A stretch of DNA of 64,000 nucleotides from Trichoplusia ni (lineage: Eukaryota; Arthropoda; Insecta; Lepidoptera; Noctuidae): NCBI RefSeq assembly GCF_003590095.1, contig NC_039499.1:4650001-4714000 (forward strand), written 5' to 3'. The notes under the pieces are model-generated. The model made no database searches and was not told the DNA's origin. It saw nothing but the letters and a program-made list of their open reading frames with translations. The stretch's first letter is position 1; each line of letters begins with the position of its first letter. Below, in pieces: positions 12,469 to 25,918 of this stretch. Position numbers and translations under genes: made by a program.

Positions 12469-13180
12469 ACCTTATAGACATATGTTAAGGCATGTTCTTG
12501 AGGCAGGTATTAATACAGATGTCTTAACCTAACCACCATAAAACTAAAGAAATCTGTACTTGCTCCATTAAGTACCAGCATAAATTTACCTCATCAAACT
12601 CCACCCAAAACGCGTCAACCTTCAGTAGCTTTAAAATGTTTCCTCCTAAAATATTATTAAAACCTTAAAGATGACACAAATAGAATTTCCCGCGACACAT
12701 TAAGTAAAACTTTCAGAGCAGACTTAAGTACCTCGATGCTATCAACGTAGCTACAGTTTTTTGCTGACAACGAAGCATCCTCGACTTATGTAAGAGAAAT
12801 AATTACAAGGCCACAGGCGAAAATAAACTTAGCACCAAAGGAACTAGGTTGAAAATTCAGTGGGGCATGGAATTTTCTAGAGCCGCTTTACAAAGAGGTT
12901 GGGTATATGTAGGCTCTAGTGTATGTTGACTGGGATTGTGAGATGAAGATGACAGGTACGTCACAGGATAGTATAGAGCTTGTTTTCTTTTTTAAAGCCA
13001 GTGTCTGTAATGGCTTTTTTATGATGTCGCGATGAGGAGGCTTCTATCCGTAATTTTGTACTTACCTTCCGTAATTATATGCAAGTGATTATTGTTAAGG
13101 CTATATTTTTCTTGGTGTATCTAGATTTAGATGATGAAGAATCACACATTTAATAGTCATAAAAATTTTACGGTTTATAG
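12469..13180. other. No recognisable gene
   Basis: AT-rich sequence without motifs. CACGTG-like or tRNA-like boxes are absent. Confidence 0.45.
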
Positions 13181-13305
13181 ATTTTTTTTAAAACCACTGT
13201 CGTCCTGAATTATTTAATCCTTGTGTCGCGGGGGTTTCACAAACACTCAAGTCACATGCACAAAGTCTAGACACAAAAATTATTCGTAAATCTGACAAAT
13301 ATTTA
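13181..13305 (-). repeat. SINE family A, 5'-truncated
   Basis: A T-run at 13181-13189 (the A-tail of a minus-strand copy) is followed by CCTTGTGTCGCGGGGGTTTC, ACAAACACTCAAGTCACATG and a decayed body. The tRNA-like head is missing. The same order of phrases is seen in the complete minus-strand copy at 27074-27291. Confidence 0.75.
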
Positions 13306-14699
13306 AAAAAATCTTGAAGTACATGAATATTCTATTTATATGATACAGTCTGATAAATTCACTCTCGTTACATTATTTCGGAACTGACGAGAGGTGTCTC
13401 AAGTTTTTGTTAAGAACCCTCATTAGCAGAACCTCGTTAAGGCCAAGTCTTCCAGATAATTTGTCACCAAATAACAATGGAATGGCAGACCTCTCGAGAT
13501 AGCAGCCTTATTTAAATTAAGAATGAATTCTGTTTTTTCTTTACATTTGTCAGCGGTTTCTGCGGCCGGCTGAAAACGTTTATTTTTGTATTTTTTTTCT
13601 CTCGTGTAATTTGTTTTCTAATCGAGATTTTGTTTAAGTTAACGTGTGGCTTTTTCCGTCATAGCGAGAGTAGCGTTTTTTTAGGACATAATATAGCTTT
13701 GCTTTATTTATTTAAACTTCATTCAGCGATTATAAAGAAAATGAATTTTCTTTTTCTAAAATGACGTCTAAAACTATATTCATTCCATAATCATTAAAAG
13801 AAACAACGGTAATATTACAAGTAATCTTCTTGACAAATGAACATCAAGTGTACAATAAAAAGTACCGGTATAGGCAGTGGCAGTCACATCAGGTACAGAC
13901 GAGCGGATCAATCAAACTGCGGCTGTGTTGTACAGTCAGCAATAAAAGGGCATTACATCATCAGATTTATAAAGTACCTAAATTTGACAAAATATTATTG
14001 GGAATTGGAATATACAGTCGATCAAAAAAGGTTCTATTGAAAACTTAATAAATAATTTTATGTAACATGTTTTGAATGACGTTTGGTAGGTGGTAAATTT
14101 GTGTTTGTTGCGTGCTGTTTGTAGTTCTGGCTGACTGTACTTGAGCATTGAATACTTAGTGATGCTTGGGAGACACCGGATCCAACGCGATTTGAATCAC
14201 AGCTCATGGATAGACTTGCAATTTTGTGAGATAGAGCTATATGCTATGAAAGCATATGGAATGCATTCTTATAGGTCAGCGTTAAATTTTCCTGTCCGTC
14301 TAGAAATACTAAAATCCTGCTACTTTTAACCACTGAATCAGTTTCACACTTTTAACTACTACTACCATAAGAAATCATTTTTTTTATTTAAAAAATAGCT
14401 TTCTTTCTTTAATTACTTGGGATATTTAGAGTATATGAAAATAATTCTTTCAGGATTCCATAAAATCAGAAAATACATTTTTTTTTACTTGATTCGTAAT
14501 ATAATTGACACTAAAACCTATCTACAACCAGTCCACTATCCCTAACTGATATTCTAACCCTAAGTTATATGAACTAAGGTTAACACTAACAAAGTAACGT
14601 AACAGTTAAAGCGTCTCATTGTTCTCGATAGTCCGGATGCGAAGTTACGTCTGCTTTACGAGGACATCCGGGAGGTATGACTAGTTTGTTTCCTATTGG
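13306..14699. other. No recognisable gene
   Basis: AT-rich. Two overlapping short open frames at 13830-14048 (+) are in different frames over the same bases, so at most one could be coding. Neither has a motif. Confidence 0.45.
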
Positions 14700-14785
14700 A
14701 GTAAAAAACATGGCTTTAAGACCTGGCCGCTAAATGAATGGATTTGAGGAGACAAGGTGGCTGGTTCGAATCCAGGCAACTTAAG
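14700..14785 (+). repeat. Possible tRNA-like SINE head
   Basis: GACCTGGCCGCTAAATGAATGG followed by GGCTGGTTCGAATCCAGGC has a good RNA polymerase III B box (GGTTCGAATCC) and an A-box-like start. No clear SINE body follows and no cloverleaf with paired acceptor arms can be drawn, so this is probably a remnant. Confidence 0.35.
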
Positions 14786-15874
14786 AATCTCCAATCAAAA
14801 ATTTAGGAATTTAAATATTTTTCGATAAAGATGTAACAGTGATGTTGCATCAATACTAGATTTATTATTATTTAATTTAGTTTAATAATTAATTTCAATC
14901 AAAATCGGTTTTTTGTGGCTATTGAACTTTTGCGACAGTATGTGAAAGTAATAATTTGTAAATATAATTTTTTTTTTCTAAGTGTAATACAATATGTAAA
15001 TTCTATTAATATGCTATAGCTTGTATTAGGATTATTTTGTAACAAACAGCATAGAGACACACTAGACGAGCTAGTCGTAACACAATTATATCTACACACA
15101 GTCTAAGCACATTCCAGCTTAAAATAAGCTATCCCAAACATGACTATCTCAGACAGAGCTATTCCAATGGTGTATTTCTAAATGTAGGCGTTAAGATTAA
15201 TGACTAATAAATATGTCGACTGCAACACAGGGAAGTGTATTTCATCGATATTTTATCGTTATCGGCACGATAGAGCTCGTTGCTGCAATTAGATCAGCTT
15301 TTGTTATTTTTTTTGTCGATACGCAGAATCTTAATGGGCACCTCTAGTTTGTAGAGAAAGGTTACTGGTTGGTAAGTGATTATGTTGATCGATAGAGCAG
15401 GGAAATTACTGTTGCTAAGTTAGTACGGTAACATATATAAGGGTTTATGAAGATTTACGTGATAAGAAAAATTCATCAACACTTTAAGGGTTTAGACAAT
15501 GTGAAGTAAAACTAGGATAATTTTCAATAATAAAACATCTTCATGAAAGTTACTACGAAATCGGTAACTTACGGCCGAGTAAAAAAACGAGTTCTCACTG
15601 GTTAATTCTAATTAATTTCAGTCATGAGTAATATTATTTTATATAATAACTTAGGTACCACTAGCGAGATCTTATCGATATACACTTCCTATTGATCCGT
15701 TTAATATAATAACAATGCTATTATTATATAAACATTTTTTTTCCTTGGTTGGTTGCATTACTAAATATTTATACGTCGATCACGTCTTGTACGTTTTAAT
15801 TAAAGTAGAACGGTCTTGTATCTAAACATCATCATAAAAAAATCATTATTTGTGAAGAAAAGAACCATCCGAAA
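14786..15874. other. No recognisable gene
   Basis: AT-rich sequence with no support for genes or repeats beyond short A/T tracts. Confidence 0.45.
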
Positions 15875-16115
15875 AATGATGTCCGTGCGGTACTACGTAT
15901 GGATTTCGATGCACGAGGTGCGGGTTCGATCCTAACTCAGGCTAAGTACTAATGCGATTTATTGAAAGTTTTTAATCATTCTAAGACACCACTGGTCAAC
16001 GGTGAAGGGAAACATCGTGAGGAAACCTGGTTTCTATATATTGGAATCTGAAATCGCTAACCGGCAGTAAGCTGGTGTGGTGATCAACTTATCAATACTC
16101 AAACCTTTCAATCAA
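15875..16115 (+). repeat. tRNA-derived SINE, family D
   Basis: There is a B box (GGGTTCGATCC at 15922), followed by a body with GGTGAAGGGAAACATCGTGA and GGAAACCTGG. This is a wording characteristic of a widespread lepidopteran SINE/LINE tail. The end, AAGCTGGTGTGGTGATCAAC, resembles the family's usual 3' portion but is decayed. Confidence 0.7.
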
Positions 16116-16205
16116 CTCAACCCCTTGTGGTCTGCTGGGCATAGACCTTCGCCAAGCTGCGCCTCAAAACTCGGTCTTCCGCCTTCCGCATCCAGGATAA
16201 GCCAG
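16116..16205 (-). repeat. Dispersed LINE/SINE tail fragment
   Basis: TGGTCTGCTGGGCATAGACC, then CTTCGCCAAGC, then CTCGGTCTTCCGCCTTCCGC match the fragment at 55868-55945. This wording is usually the 3' tail of a LINE when read on the minus strand. It joins the family D SINE directly. Confidence 0.65.
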
Positions 16206-17049
16206 TTGTCTTTTTTTTGGGATTCGGTCCATCAGGCTAGATCGATCCTATATGGTCTCTACTCAAGGGCACGTCTACTCTAACGACCTTGGGTCTTTCA
16301 ACATAAATAGAAAAAGTAGTTTCATGTAAAAAAAGTAACAACCTAAGGTGACTTTTGAACTTTTAACTGACAACATCCTCACATCTCAATAAAGACAACC
16401 ATCACCGCGACCTACAAACTAAAGATTTACAGTCAACAGCTGTTACATAATATATGTATATATAGGGTTTATTTACCGACAGACGGCCGACGCACTCCTA
16501 CGCAGGCATTACGTCACACCGCGATAAAAATCTAAAACATTAGAAATCTCGAGACCACGCCCCCGAGCTATCCGCGGTGCAGGGCGCTGAGATTAAGGTT
16601 GTCAAATTAATTGATAAAATACTAATTAAGATTCTCTGGGGAGGTATGGGTTAGGTTCTCCAATGGTTAGATGAGAGTGCAGGCATAGAGGTTGTTTTGT
16701 TTTGTCCGATAGTCTGTCAAGCGTCATTTTGTAGATAGTAGCGTCAATGATATTCCTGTATGATAGCTGATAATACACGTGACTGAAACTCGTGAAATCG
16801 TCATTCAGCGCAAACTTTTCAATCCGTAATTCTATCACGTATTTTTACGAAAAAATCGGACTTGATACTTATATTATAATCGCTAATTCAAGTCATTACT
16901 TAAACAACGTTACAAATAATCTGCAAACTCAAAATGAAATTTTTGCCAACCCTAACTAGCAGCCTCAAAAAAAAAACCTACTCCAGAAATATATCTATAG
17001 TGGTATTATTGCAATGGTTTGGTAACCCTGTATTTAATATTTAGTATCA
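16206..17049. other. Mostly unremarkable spacer
   Basis: AT-rich apart from a small GC-rich patch at 16548-16592 (CCACGCCCCCGAGCTATCCG). No gene is recognised. Confidence 0.4.
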
Positions 17050-17150
17050 CAAGAGCGGTCGACGACGGCCGCCCACGCCCGCTCTCAATGGGCCGCGCCG
17101 CCTGTCGCAATGCCTGATGCGTGTGCGCATGCAAGGGGAAATATACTCTT
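17050..17150. promoter_or_regulatory. CpG-rich patch with GTGCGCATGC
   Basis: About 100 bases are far richer in CpG than the surrounding DNA (GACGACGGCCGCCCACGCCC, GGGCCGCGCCGCC). They end in GTGTGCGCATGC, which resembles an NRF-1/Ewg-type binding site. GAGCGG near 17055 can pair with CCGCTC near 17080. It could be a promoter, but no supported exon lies beside it. Confidence 0.25.
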
Positions 17151-19499
17151 GATACTTTTGGCGAGCGGCAAGTGCTGATGAATGAATTTTAGTATTTTGT
17201 TTGGGATTAGGAAAAGATCATGGTTTCACGCTTTATGCCGAAGACTTAGTATACGTTTTGAAAGTCAAATAACAATAACTCAAAGTACTGCCATTATATG
17301 ACTAAAATGTATGTACGTAATCAAAAGTAAATCACCTAAAAACATAAGAATAGACTTTTAATTGTTGATCATAATATTAAACATTTTATAAAAAGCTAGT
17401 AAGAAAAGCTCTCTCTCCTTGACTCACGATTGCCCAACTCCTCAAAGACCTTCAAGTTTAAAACAGTTTTACAACCAATTCAAAAAAATATATTTTAAAG
17501 TATCAAAACTATAACTGTGACTATACCAAGCGCGCCATCCAGTCTAGGGAAGTGATTGTTGTTTAATGGCCACCATGATATAATATACGGGGAACGTAGA
17601 TGTAACCCGCCGTTGTAGCTCAATTTATTATTGTTTGCGCTAATAATCTAACTCTAAACATTTTAGAAATCGCATTTATAAGGAAATTTATTACTGTAAA
17701 CTTCGCCTTAAATATTTACAAACTTATAAGTAACTCGCAGAAATAAAATATTTAGTATTTCGTTAAAACGTCATCATTTTGATCGCTGTATAAGAGAATT
17801 TAGAGAGGAATACATTTAGGAAAGTCTCTTCCTAAGTATATCGGTAAAAATGTCTAATTTAAAACTGACCTGTTGGAGTAAAAATCAAGACGTTTCAGGT
17901 ATAGACACATAAAAAATACTGTCCGAATTGAAAACCTCTTTTTAAATGCGATGAAAAATAAGGCAGCTTACATCTACATCCCAAAACTGCTAAAGCGCTG
18001 CTGTCGTTGCGGTTAACAAGGGACAGCGAATTACACGGCATCTCTTTTCCACAACTGCAATTCTAACTTCAAGATATACAGCAAATATCCATACGTTAAA
18101 CAACTTGTCAAAACAACAAGCATAACTGAATTAATAAAAACAGTCTGTACAAAACCATATTAATAATAATTATGCTGAAAGCAGTTTAATTGGTTCGCGT
18201 GGTGTTATCTCAATTTACGCGGAGTACAGATGTGACCTTCATTAACCTTGACCTGACCCCAGCGGTTTGGATCTATACGTAGCTTGTACAATCATGTTTT
18301 ATTTAATTATTGGAATTGTAACAACATTGTGTAGAAATATAAACAATAATAGATATCGTACGATTTCTGGAATCTCAAACGTTACATGCAGATTTCATTC
18401 ATTTGATAAGTTAAATTTGTGTTTATTACATTTTATCTGTCTATTTAATTATTTTTATCCTTTATTATCCTATATTTACATATTCTACATATCACAATAA
18501 GATTTTATTAGATTATATCTTGGTCTATTTAGTTAACTTTATCAGTCAGTCAACTAAAAGAGAAATTGTTTAATTAAACTCTTATCAAAATGTCAAATAA
18601 ATGTACGTACTTAATCTTATCCCTATTAAGCGTGATTACAGAAAAAAACATCAACAAATCTTTTCACCACCCTAATATCAGTAGCTTCAAAACGTTAAAA
18701 ATATCCTTTTTAATCCTTCGTATCTCATTAATATCATATAATCTTAGCAGTAAGGTAGTTAACAAGCAGTTCATAAGACCGCTAAGTTAAATGAGGCTAG
18801 CAGCATATTTGTCGCATGCCGAACAAGCTTGGGTCTTTACACAGGACCGGTGACAATGATAAAACAAATGAAGAGAGCCAAATAGAAAATATCAGATCAA
18901 AGTTGATGAAGTGATTTCTGAAATCTGAAAGGAGTATTCTTGCAGTTGAGGAAGAAACGCCGCAGTACGGCTGTGAAGTGCAATATCTTGCTTCCAAAAC
19001 AGCAAAAGACTTATTTTAGGATGTGGTGGTCGGCTCCAAGCACTGATGGTAGAAGATTGAGACGCCGCTAAGAGAAGTGCTGCAGCAAGCTATCTCGTTC
19101 ATACAATTTTTGGCGGATCTACTGGCAATCTGTTTCAGTGCAAGCTTAGAATGCTTGAACGAACTCTTCTACCTGCCTTCCATTAATCGAGCCCAGCACG
19201 CACCAAAGTCCATTCGAATTCATCTGCGTATTACAGACTCATTATCACTTGCTGAAACCGGTTAATGAAAACTTCGCTAAGGAAACCAACACATCGAGTT
19301 TCTGAGAAAATTTTCAAGGAGGAGTTACGTCATGACTAAGGCCTATAGGGGGGCATACACATTGGCCATACGAAGACCGAGGTTTATTACCAAATTTTTC
19401 AGAAAAAACAATCATCACAACATACAAGCAAACCTTATACCACAAGCATGCCATCTGGTGTCACATTAAGCATACTGTCTAAAGATAATTATGTGAATA
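17151..19499. other. No recognisable gene; one GC-richer block
   Basis: Mostly AT-rich. From 18790 to 19260 the base composition is more even, as in old coding or transposon sequence, but every frame is broken and I recognise no motif. A short match to the family B SINE tail (GCCATCTGGTGTCACATTAAG) lies at 19448-19470. Confidence 0.4.
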
Positions 19500-19529
19500 A
19501 CTTTCGGAATGAATCGTGTATCACATAAG

Positions 19530-19570
19530 TGTAGGGTAATCGCATGCGCAGTGCGAGCCACACGCGTCGC
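19530..19570. promoter_or_regulatory. NRF-1/Ewg-like palindrome in CpG-rich patch
   Basis: TCGCATGCGCAGTGCGAGCC, followed by ACACGCGTCGCATG, contains a near-consensus CATGCGCA core. In insects the Ewg factor binds such sites near promoters. There is no demonstrable exon next to it, so the role is an inference. Confidence 0.25.
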
Positions 19571-20819
19571 ATGTCATTACGCTACATACGATTTGATTCA
19601 CTGTTGACATTCGAAGTAGTAATTGGTGTTCCACTGGAAATGAGAGAGAGATTTCGGTGTTAGTCGTGCATTAACGTAATTTAACATATGTTCAAATGTG
19701 TGAAAACTACATATCCTTCTAAAAATCTCAGACAACGATAGGGGGAAAAATTTGGTGCTATAAATGTGGGCCAACATCAGGCGAAGAAGCCGACGCTTTT
19801 TTGTCCTAGATCCTATAAGAACTTGGATTAAAGACTTAAGGATATATTAAATTAACAAAAGTACCCTGTACCTACTCGTATCATAAGACAACAAGCAGAA
19901 AAAAGCCAAATAACACCTTATTTCAATTAAGTCGAAAATACTTACAAAAAATCTTTTACTATCTAGACATATTTCTATATAGACGTAAATAATTAATTTC
20001 GTTACACACCAACACAAATAGACGTATCGATCGTAACGTCGTATCAAAGAAACAGATTGACAACATTTACATAGGTTCCAACTGAAAGCTTTTTCATCTG
20101 GCAAAAACCAATCTGAATACCGACCACTGAAATCAATTGCCCTGTCTGGAGTCTGGACCATGTTTTATTACAGAAAGGCAGCAAAAAGTATAAAATATGA
20201 AAAAGCTTTCTTTCATTATACTTTTTTGTAGGAGTGAAGACAATTGAGGTTTAAACACACTTATATTGGTTTATGGATTTCCATTTCCAAATTGACTTTA
20301 TATACAAAGTATACGTTGTTTGTTATAATTTAAATTTCGTAAATATATATTATATAGCTACTTCTATCTCCATAATATCATGAGAGTCGCAATCACATAC
20401 ACTGCGCAAATTGTATCTCGCTTTAATAACGGCAACAACATCCAAATTCAAGGTTTTATTAGAAATAGGCCATTTTGCAGGAATTTTTAAAACGTTACAG
20501 TAATCTAGGTTCATGGTTCCAGAATGAACTTCTATGGAGGAGCCTCGGTTAGGAACTCCACAATTTACCTATTCTGTATGCACCGGAGTCAAGTTGTATG
20601 AGCGAAAAATGATTATAGACTTCACAGTAGAGTTGCTAAAGTTTCAATAATTGGAATTGGCTAAACCTGCTGTTGAATAAGTACCTGGAACAAAGAATTG
20701 TTACATTAATATTTTGAAAACAAAAGAAGTAAAAAATGTTACTCAAAAGGGTTTCTATAGTTATAATATAGTTTTTGTAACTCTTCAGCAAGTAGCAAGA
20801 CTTCTTATTCCCACACAGA
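19571..20819. other. No recognisable gene
   Basis: AT-rich. A 104-codon minus-strand frame at 19847-20161 lacks motifs and splice context. Confidence 0.45.
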
Positions 20820-20868
20820 AAACCGGTCAAGTGCAAGTCAGACCCCCGAGATTGAAGGTTCCGAACAA
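20820..20868 (-). repeat. Fragment of the (GTCY)n-type element end
   Basis: ACCGGTCAAGTGCAAGTCAG followed by ACCCCCGAGATTGAAGGTTCCG is the reverse complement of the end of the element at 26577-27073 (GGTTCCG, then CTCGCACTTGGCCGG). Only this end is preserved. Confidence 0.55.
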
Positions 20869-21319
20869 ATAGGGCAAAGAAAAACCAATTTGCAAGAAAA
20901 TCAAACACAAATACCATCTCTTTGTAACTTGAAGTAGGTACATCATTATAACAGTCGTTAAATATTTACCATCATCTCGTGATAAGTGGTAATACCATTT
21001 AAACACAAAACATTCACTAAATGAGGTGACACGATTGTCTCATACACATTACGATTATTTATACATCTACTATGATATCTTAAAGGACTATTACTGCTGT
21101 GAAAGAGGGACGGTGATATTCAGAGCGCATAGCTATGTCTCGCTTACAATCTACAAATCTACGGTATTATTTTGATCAAAGTGATGTGACAGATGGTATC
21201 TTGTGTATCAACGTTATTTTGTTTTCATTTAGGTTAAGCAATATTTGTATTGTTACACATGGTACATACATATTAGAGTGTATCTTTTTGTTACAAAGTG
21301 AGAGAAAATCTGAGTGTTA
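20869..21319. other. No recognisable gene
   Basis: AT-rich spacer with nothing recognisable. Confidence 0.4.
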
Positions 21320-21497
21320 TCGCAAAACCCACTGTGTGTGATTTATCACGGGTTAGATCCCCGCGTGGGACAATCACGAACAATTTGTGTGATGTGCGAA
21401 TGCTTGTTCTGTGTTCTGAGTCTGGGTGTCTTTGTTCGTGTGACTTGAGTTTCCTGAACGTAACCCCTCCCTCCGCGAAATCTATAAGATTTTAAAT
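21320..21497 (+). repeat. SINE family A, head decayed
   Basis: A B-box region (GGGTTAGATCCCCGCGTGGG) is followed by the family A body: TGCGAATGCTTGTTCTGTG, GTCTGGGTGTC, and the tail phrase GTAACCCCTCCCTCCGCG. The A-box half is not recognisable. Confidence 0.75.
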
Positions 21498-23087
21498 CCA
21501 TAAAATAGCTTAATTTATGACTGAAATACTATGTTTTATTACATAATTTTAGAATGTAATTTTTAACTTAACATGAGAGAGTCATATGTATAATTAGCTA
21601 TCATTATTACATCATCATTTAAAATAAAATACATTTAATAAAAACAACTATAAGTGGTCAAATAAAACAAAGAGACTTCAATAATAAGGTTCCGACTTAA
21701 ACCTTTGCGCGCCTAACCCAAAAAATCGCGTCATGTTGACGGAACGCCTACCACTATATCATGACCAATGATTAAGAACTGGCCTGACCTTTAGATTAGC
21801 GAATTCATTAACACGATCTTGACTCACTGAACTCTTCGCTTTAATTACAATAACAATATAAAAACACGCGCTTTAAAACAATCGAGATTGTCTTCTTCAG
21901 GTTTTATTGCTGTTGATAGATACTTATTGTTTTAAATAACTGCAATAGGTATTTTATATAAGTTGATTTGGTTTAGTTGAATTAAACTTTCAAGAAATCC
22001 GTTGAGGACGATAGTATTTCTTTTCTTGTTTAATTGGTGCAATAGGGATGATGACTGGGTATAAAATGAAAAAATCTCATTAGTCCCTCAGAGTTCAGAT
22101 AATTGAAAAGTATGAGACACGTATTTTTTCCTTTTTCAGAAAAACTAGAATTTACAAAGATTAACTGCTTTAAAGTATAGGAGAGGGCTTGTGACGTAAC
22201 GATAGAGTAAACTTTATACTCAATCGTGACGTCACGCGTAAGTTTCATTCACTGTAATTTGGTCAATTTATATTTGCGGAAATGTTAGAAATGTGTATTA
22301 AGCTAGTCCATAACTATTATTATAATGTGTAATTGGTAAATTTAAAAAGGGAGCGGGTTACCCCGAATAGAGTAGTAGGTGGCGCTAGGTGCGACGACGT
22401 TCGTTTGGCTTGTCAAGACAGTTGTCATAAAAACAGCGAGCACGTACTAACCTATTGGCTCCAAATAATATTCCATCTCAACCGTCCTATTGTATTTTAC
22501 TCCATAATGTTATAAGTTCACATTATACAATCTACAAGATAACATTGACGCTTTTATTTTGAACATCCCGTCGCTCATACGCCCAAGATGGAGGCCAACC
22601 TAGACTGTTCGGAAGATGTTCCTGACGCTTCCACATATATATTACCTTCATTCCTTCATAACTTGATAGAGAATGATAAATTTCCATTGGAAATATTAAT
22701 CCTTATACTTTGTATCTATTTTCTACATTTTATTAATTTTAGTTCATCACAATCACATATGTATAGTTCATATGTCATTAGTTACTCGATTTCTATCACA
22801 ATCCAACAAAACAAAAGTTAATCGGAATCACTTCTCCGATAATTCGATATTACTGAAACAATGAATCTGACATGATATAACAGTGTAACCACAGTAACTG
22901 CGTGTGACAGCTAGATTCAAAGTCAAAGATTGTTTTTGCGGACAGTTTTCTTTAAGCTATTTTCCTTTTACAATTGATTAAATAATAATGTCCTGCAGCG
23001 TAATAGATCATTGTAATTCGTTTATTTTTTCACTAAAGCGATTGAGAAAGAGAATAATCCGACGTCATTTCGACATTTAATTACATA
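21498..23087. other. No supported gene
   Basis: AT-rich. At 22588 a minus-3 purine start context (CCCAAGATGG) opens a 77-codon plus-strand frame beginning MEANLDCSEDVPDAS. Its first 15-30 residues have coding-like codons, but it then becomes a low-complexity hydrophobic stretch and has no match I can name. Confidence 0.35.
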
Positions 23088-23402
23088 CTAGCTGTTGCCC
23101 GCGACTTCGTCCGCGTGGTTAGAAGATATAAGTTATAATTTATACCTGCCTTCTATCTATCTATCTGCCTTCTATCTATCTTGTAGGATTCAGTCAGCGT
23201 TTGCAATGTAAGCGCAAAAAATGTGTTTTTTTACGACCTCACATTAGAAACCTCAAAAATTGTAGCCTATGTGTTATTCTGATGTATAAGCTATATTGTG
23301 GTAAAGTTTCATTCAAATCCATTCAGTAGTTTTTACTTGAAAGAGTAACAAACATCCATACATCCATACTTACAAACTTTCGCCTTTATAATAGTAGTAG
23401 GA
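23088..23402 (-). mobile_element. Helitron-like element with both ends
   Basis: On the minus strand it begins TCCTACTACTATTATAAAGG and ends in CTAG. It is flanked by A before and T after, as expected for Helitron insertion between A and T. The 3' region carries the GC-rich phrase GTTGCCCGCGACTTCGTCCG (plus strand), with complementary CGCG arms able to form the hairpin expected near a Helitron 3' end. A CTAT microsatellite lies at 23150-23182. There is no coding capacity, so the element is non-autonomous. Confidence 0.75.
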
Positions 23403-23834
23403 TTATGACACCTTAGAAAAAATACACCTAGTTGTTCAGGATAGAAAGCATGCCAAAATATTCGTTTCTACCTACTCAAAATATTGAAAAAAAAATACTC
23501 AAATATACTAAAAATGAAACGTAATACGTTATAGGATATCGAAATTAATTTTTAATTTTACCATTGATTAAAAATAACGTTTGCATCGCAGTTTGATCGG
23601 ATAGTGATGGCGTGATTATAAACACGATAAATCATTCATTCAAGGTAAATAAAGTCGACATAAGTAAACACGTGTGACGTCACACTTGATACAATATCTC
23701 CATTTATGTACCAGTCACAGAGTATGGAGCAAATGGAGTGTTCATAAAAAAATAATGTTCGTATAAGACAAAACGATTGAACTGTGGTTAAGACAGATAA
23801 GAAAGGCAAGTTTTGAGTAAATTATATGAAGTAA
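23403..23834. other. No recognisable gene
   Basis: AT-rich spacer between two Helitron-like elements. Confidence 0.4.
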
Positions 23835-24128
23835 CTAGCTGACCCAGCAAAAGTTGTTTAGCCGAATATATTTTTTTCTAGTTGTATGTATTTTTTAATG
23901 CCACATTATAAAAAAAATGAAAATAAATAATTTCGTCCAAAAAATAAAGTATTTTTTTTAGTGTGAGCAACCCTTATCACTTAGGGGTATGAAAAATAGA
24001 TGTTGTTCTATTCTCAGACCTACCCAATATGTGTACAATATTTTTTAAGAATCGGTCGAACCGTTTCGGAGGAGTACGGTAACTAACATCGTGACACAGG
24101 AATTTTATATATTAGAAGAAGAAGAAGA
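23835..24128 (-). mobile_element. Helitron-like element, family H2, both ends
   Basis: Minus strand: it starts TCTTCTTCTTCTAATATATA and ends in CAGCTAG. A and T flank the insertion. Inside are GTTAGTTACCGTACTCCTCC, GAAACGGTTCGACCGATTC and TTGCTGGGTCAGCTAG, shared with the copies at 57470, 58218 and 60455. GCTG-GGT-CAGC forms a short hairpin at the 3' end. The 5' end has a small CTT repeat expansion that the other copies lack. Confidence 0.75.
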
Positions 24129-25918
24129 TATTCATATAGCTTAATTTGTTAGTTTAAATGGAAATATTAATTTATGGAATATTATTTAATTAGTAATAAT
24201 GAGACTTAAGATTAGCTTATAGTGGAATTAGTGAGAATAAAATATATACAGTTCTCAAAATCACCTTTAATAATTGACAAAATTCATGAGGTTAAACAAT
24301 CTAAACAATTCAAACGTATTACATATACCAAAAAACCTATTATCGACAAAAATTCAAACACTCTCTGTGTTACATACTCGGTGGCGCTAAAACATGCATC
24401 TAGGCATTCGAAAACAGGCTATAAATCAGTCGCTAGCTGTATGACGAAGTGGAATGGCAGTATATTTATAGAGAATTTGTCATGTCATTGATTCGTATAT
24501 AAGATGAACATAATGTGCAGTGTGAAAATAGTTCTTGTTTACATTTGAAACTTACGTTTATTTTTAAAAGATGTTTTCATGCACGCGGATTTATAAATTG
24601 CATATTATGATATTTGACTTTGACGACTCCTTAGTTCGTGCACGCGTCTTTGGTAATGTGGTACTGAAGATATAATTATAATTATGTATCTAGGATAGTT
24701 AGGAATCTTTATACGGGGTAATAGTTTTAGGATAAACGTAACTTTTCCCCCCGTTTATTTTAATTTAATTACTGCTCAGCTCCAATTTATCATAGCGTGA
24801 TAGTACATATATATTCTATAGCCTTCCTCAATAATAGGGCTATCTAACTAGGAAAGAAATTTACAAATCGGACCATTCCTGAGAGCGTTCAAAAAAACGT
24901 TTCATAAAATTATTAAGTATACCTATATATAGATTTAAGTCTCCTAACGATAACTATTTAATGTCACTTAAAGAGGTAGTCCATGTTGAAGACGTTGGCA
25001 GCTTGTGTAGCCTTGTGTACGAGTTACCTTAGAAGATATATTTTGTGTTGTGTGCTATATTATACTTTTATGTATGTAGATTTAAAGTATGTGTGAATGA
25101 TATTTATTTAATCTCTTGCCAAGCAATTCAGATTCTCACACATACGATTCAACATCAGTTTTAACAGTATAAATTCATTCATTAAGAATCAAAACGTGAC
25201 CAATGTGATCATCAAATAACATATATTTTATTTTTGTGTCTCTCATAATAAAAATACTAGTCTTGATTATTTGTGTATATTTTAAAGTGTATGGCGGTTT
25301 CCAATTGTGAGATATAGTTTTGTATATTTTGACCTCCTTTAAAATGATTTAAGTAGGTACTTAACTTTATTTTGAACGAAGCGATAAGACAATTTCAGTT
25401 TAAACTACATGTGAGTTTGTACTAAAATAAAAGAAATTGCAACAAAAAAAAACAAAACTGCATACTAAATTAATAACGAACGCAAGAACCCATTATTCTA
25501 GCATTCATCAAGCATTCAGAGACAATAGCACTAAAAACACAAACGGTACCAATATGGTACTTCAGTGCTTCATAAAACAACATTCAATGTTTCAGTATGC
25601 AACCACAAATGGGTGTGTTCTGTACGAAATAGGTCACAGTACCACTTCTCTGTACACAATAGAAAATTACTAGCGTAGGTAAATGAATTGTATTATAGAA
25701 TCGTAATCGTAGATATGTAGGTATACTAGGTATATGTAGGTGTAATGGTTAATGTTTTAAAATGCAAAAGAAGTAAACTGCGAGGCGAAACGCGACGCAG
25801 AGGGTTTTGTAAAAATAGGCTAAAAACAAATCAATCAGTGACAAATAAACCGATTTGTGTTCAAATTTAAGACTGTTCCTACGTTAAGTAAGTGTAAGTT
25901 GATAAACCACGATTTTTA
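24129..25918. other. No recognisable gene
   Basis: AT-rich. An 89-codon plus-strand frame (24222-24491) is lysine- and serine-rich with no motif. Confidence 0.4.

Noticed and set aside
19077..19265. 62-codon frame in a GC-richer block
   Set aside because: The surrounding block is broken in all frames. It may be old transposon sequence, but nothing identifies it.
22588..22821. Frame starting MEANLDCSEDVPDAS with a good start context
   Set aside because: It changes into low-complexity hydrophobic residues and has no homologous motif or donor site I can support.
23150..23182. Regularly spaced short repeat that could suggest an array
   Set aside because: It is a simple CTAT microsatellite inside a Helitron-like element. 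There are no spacers of the CRISPR kind, and the DNA is eukaryotic.
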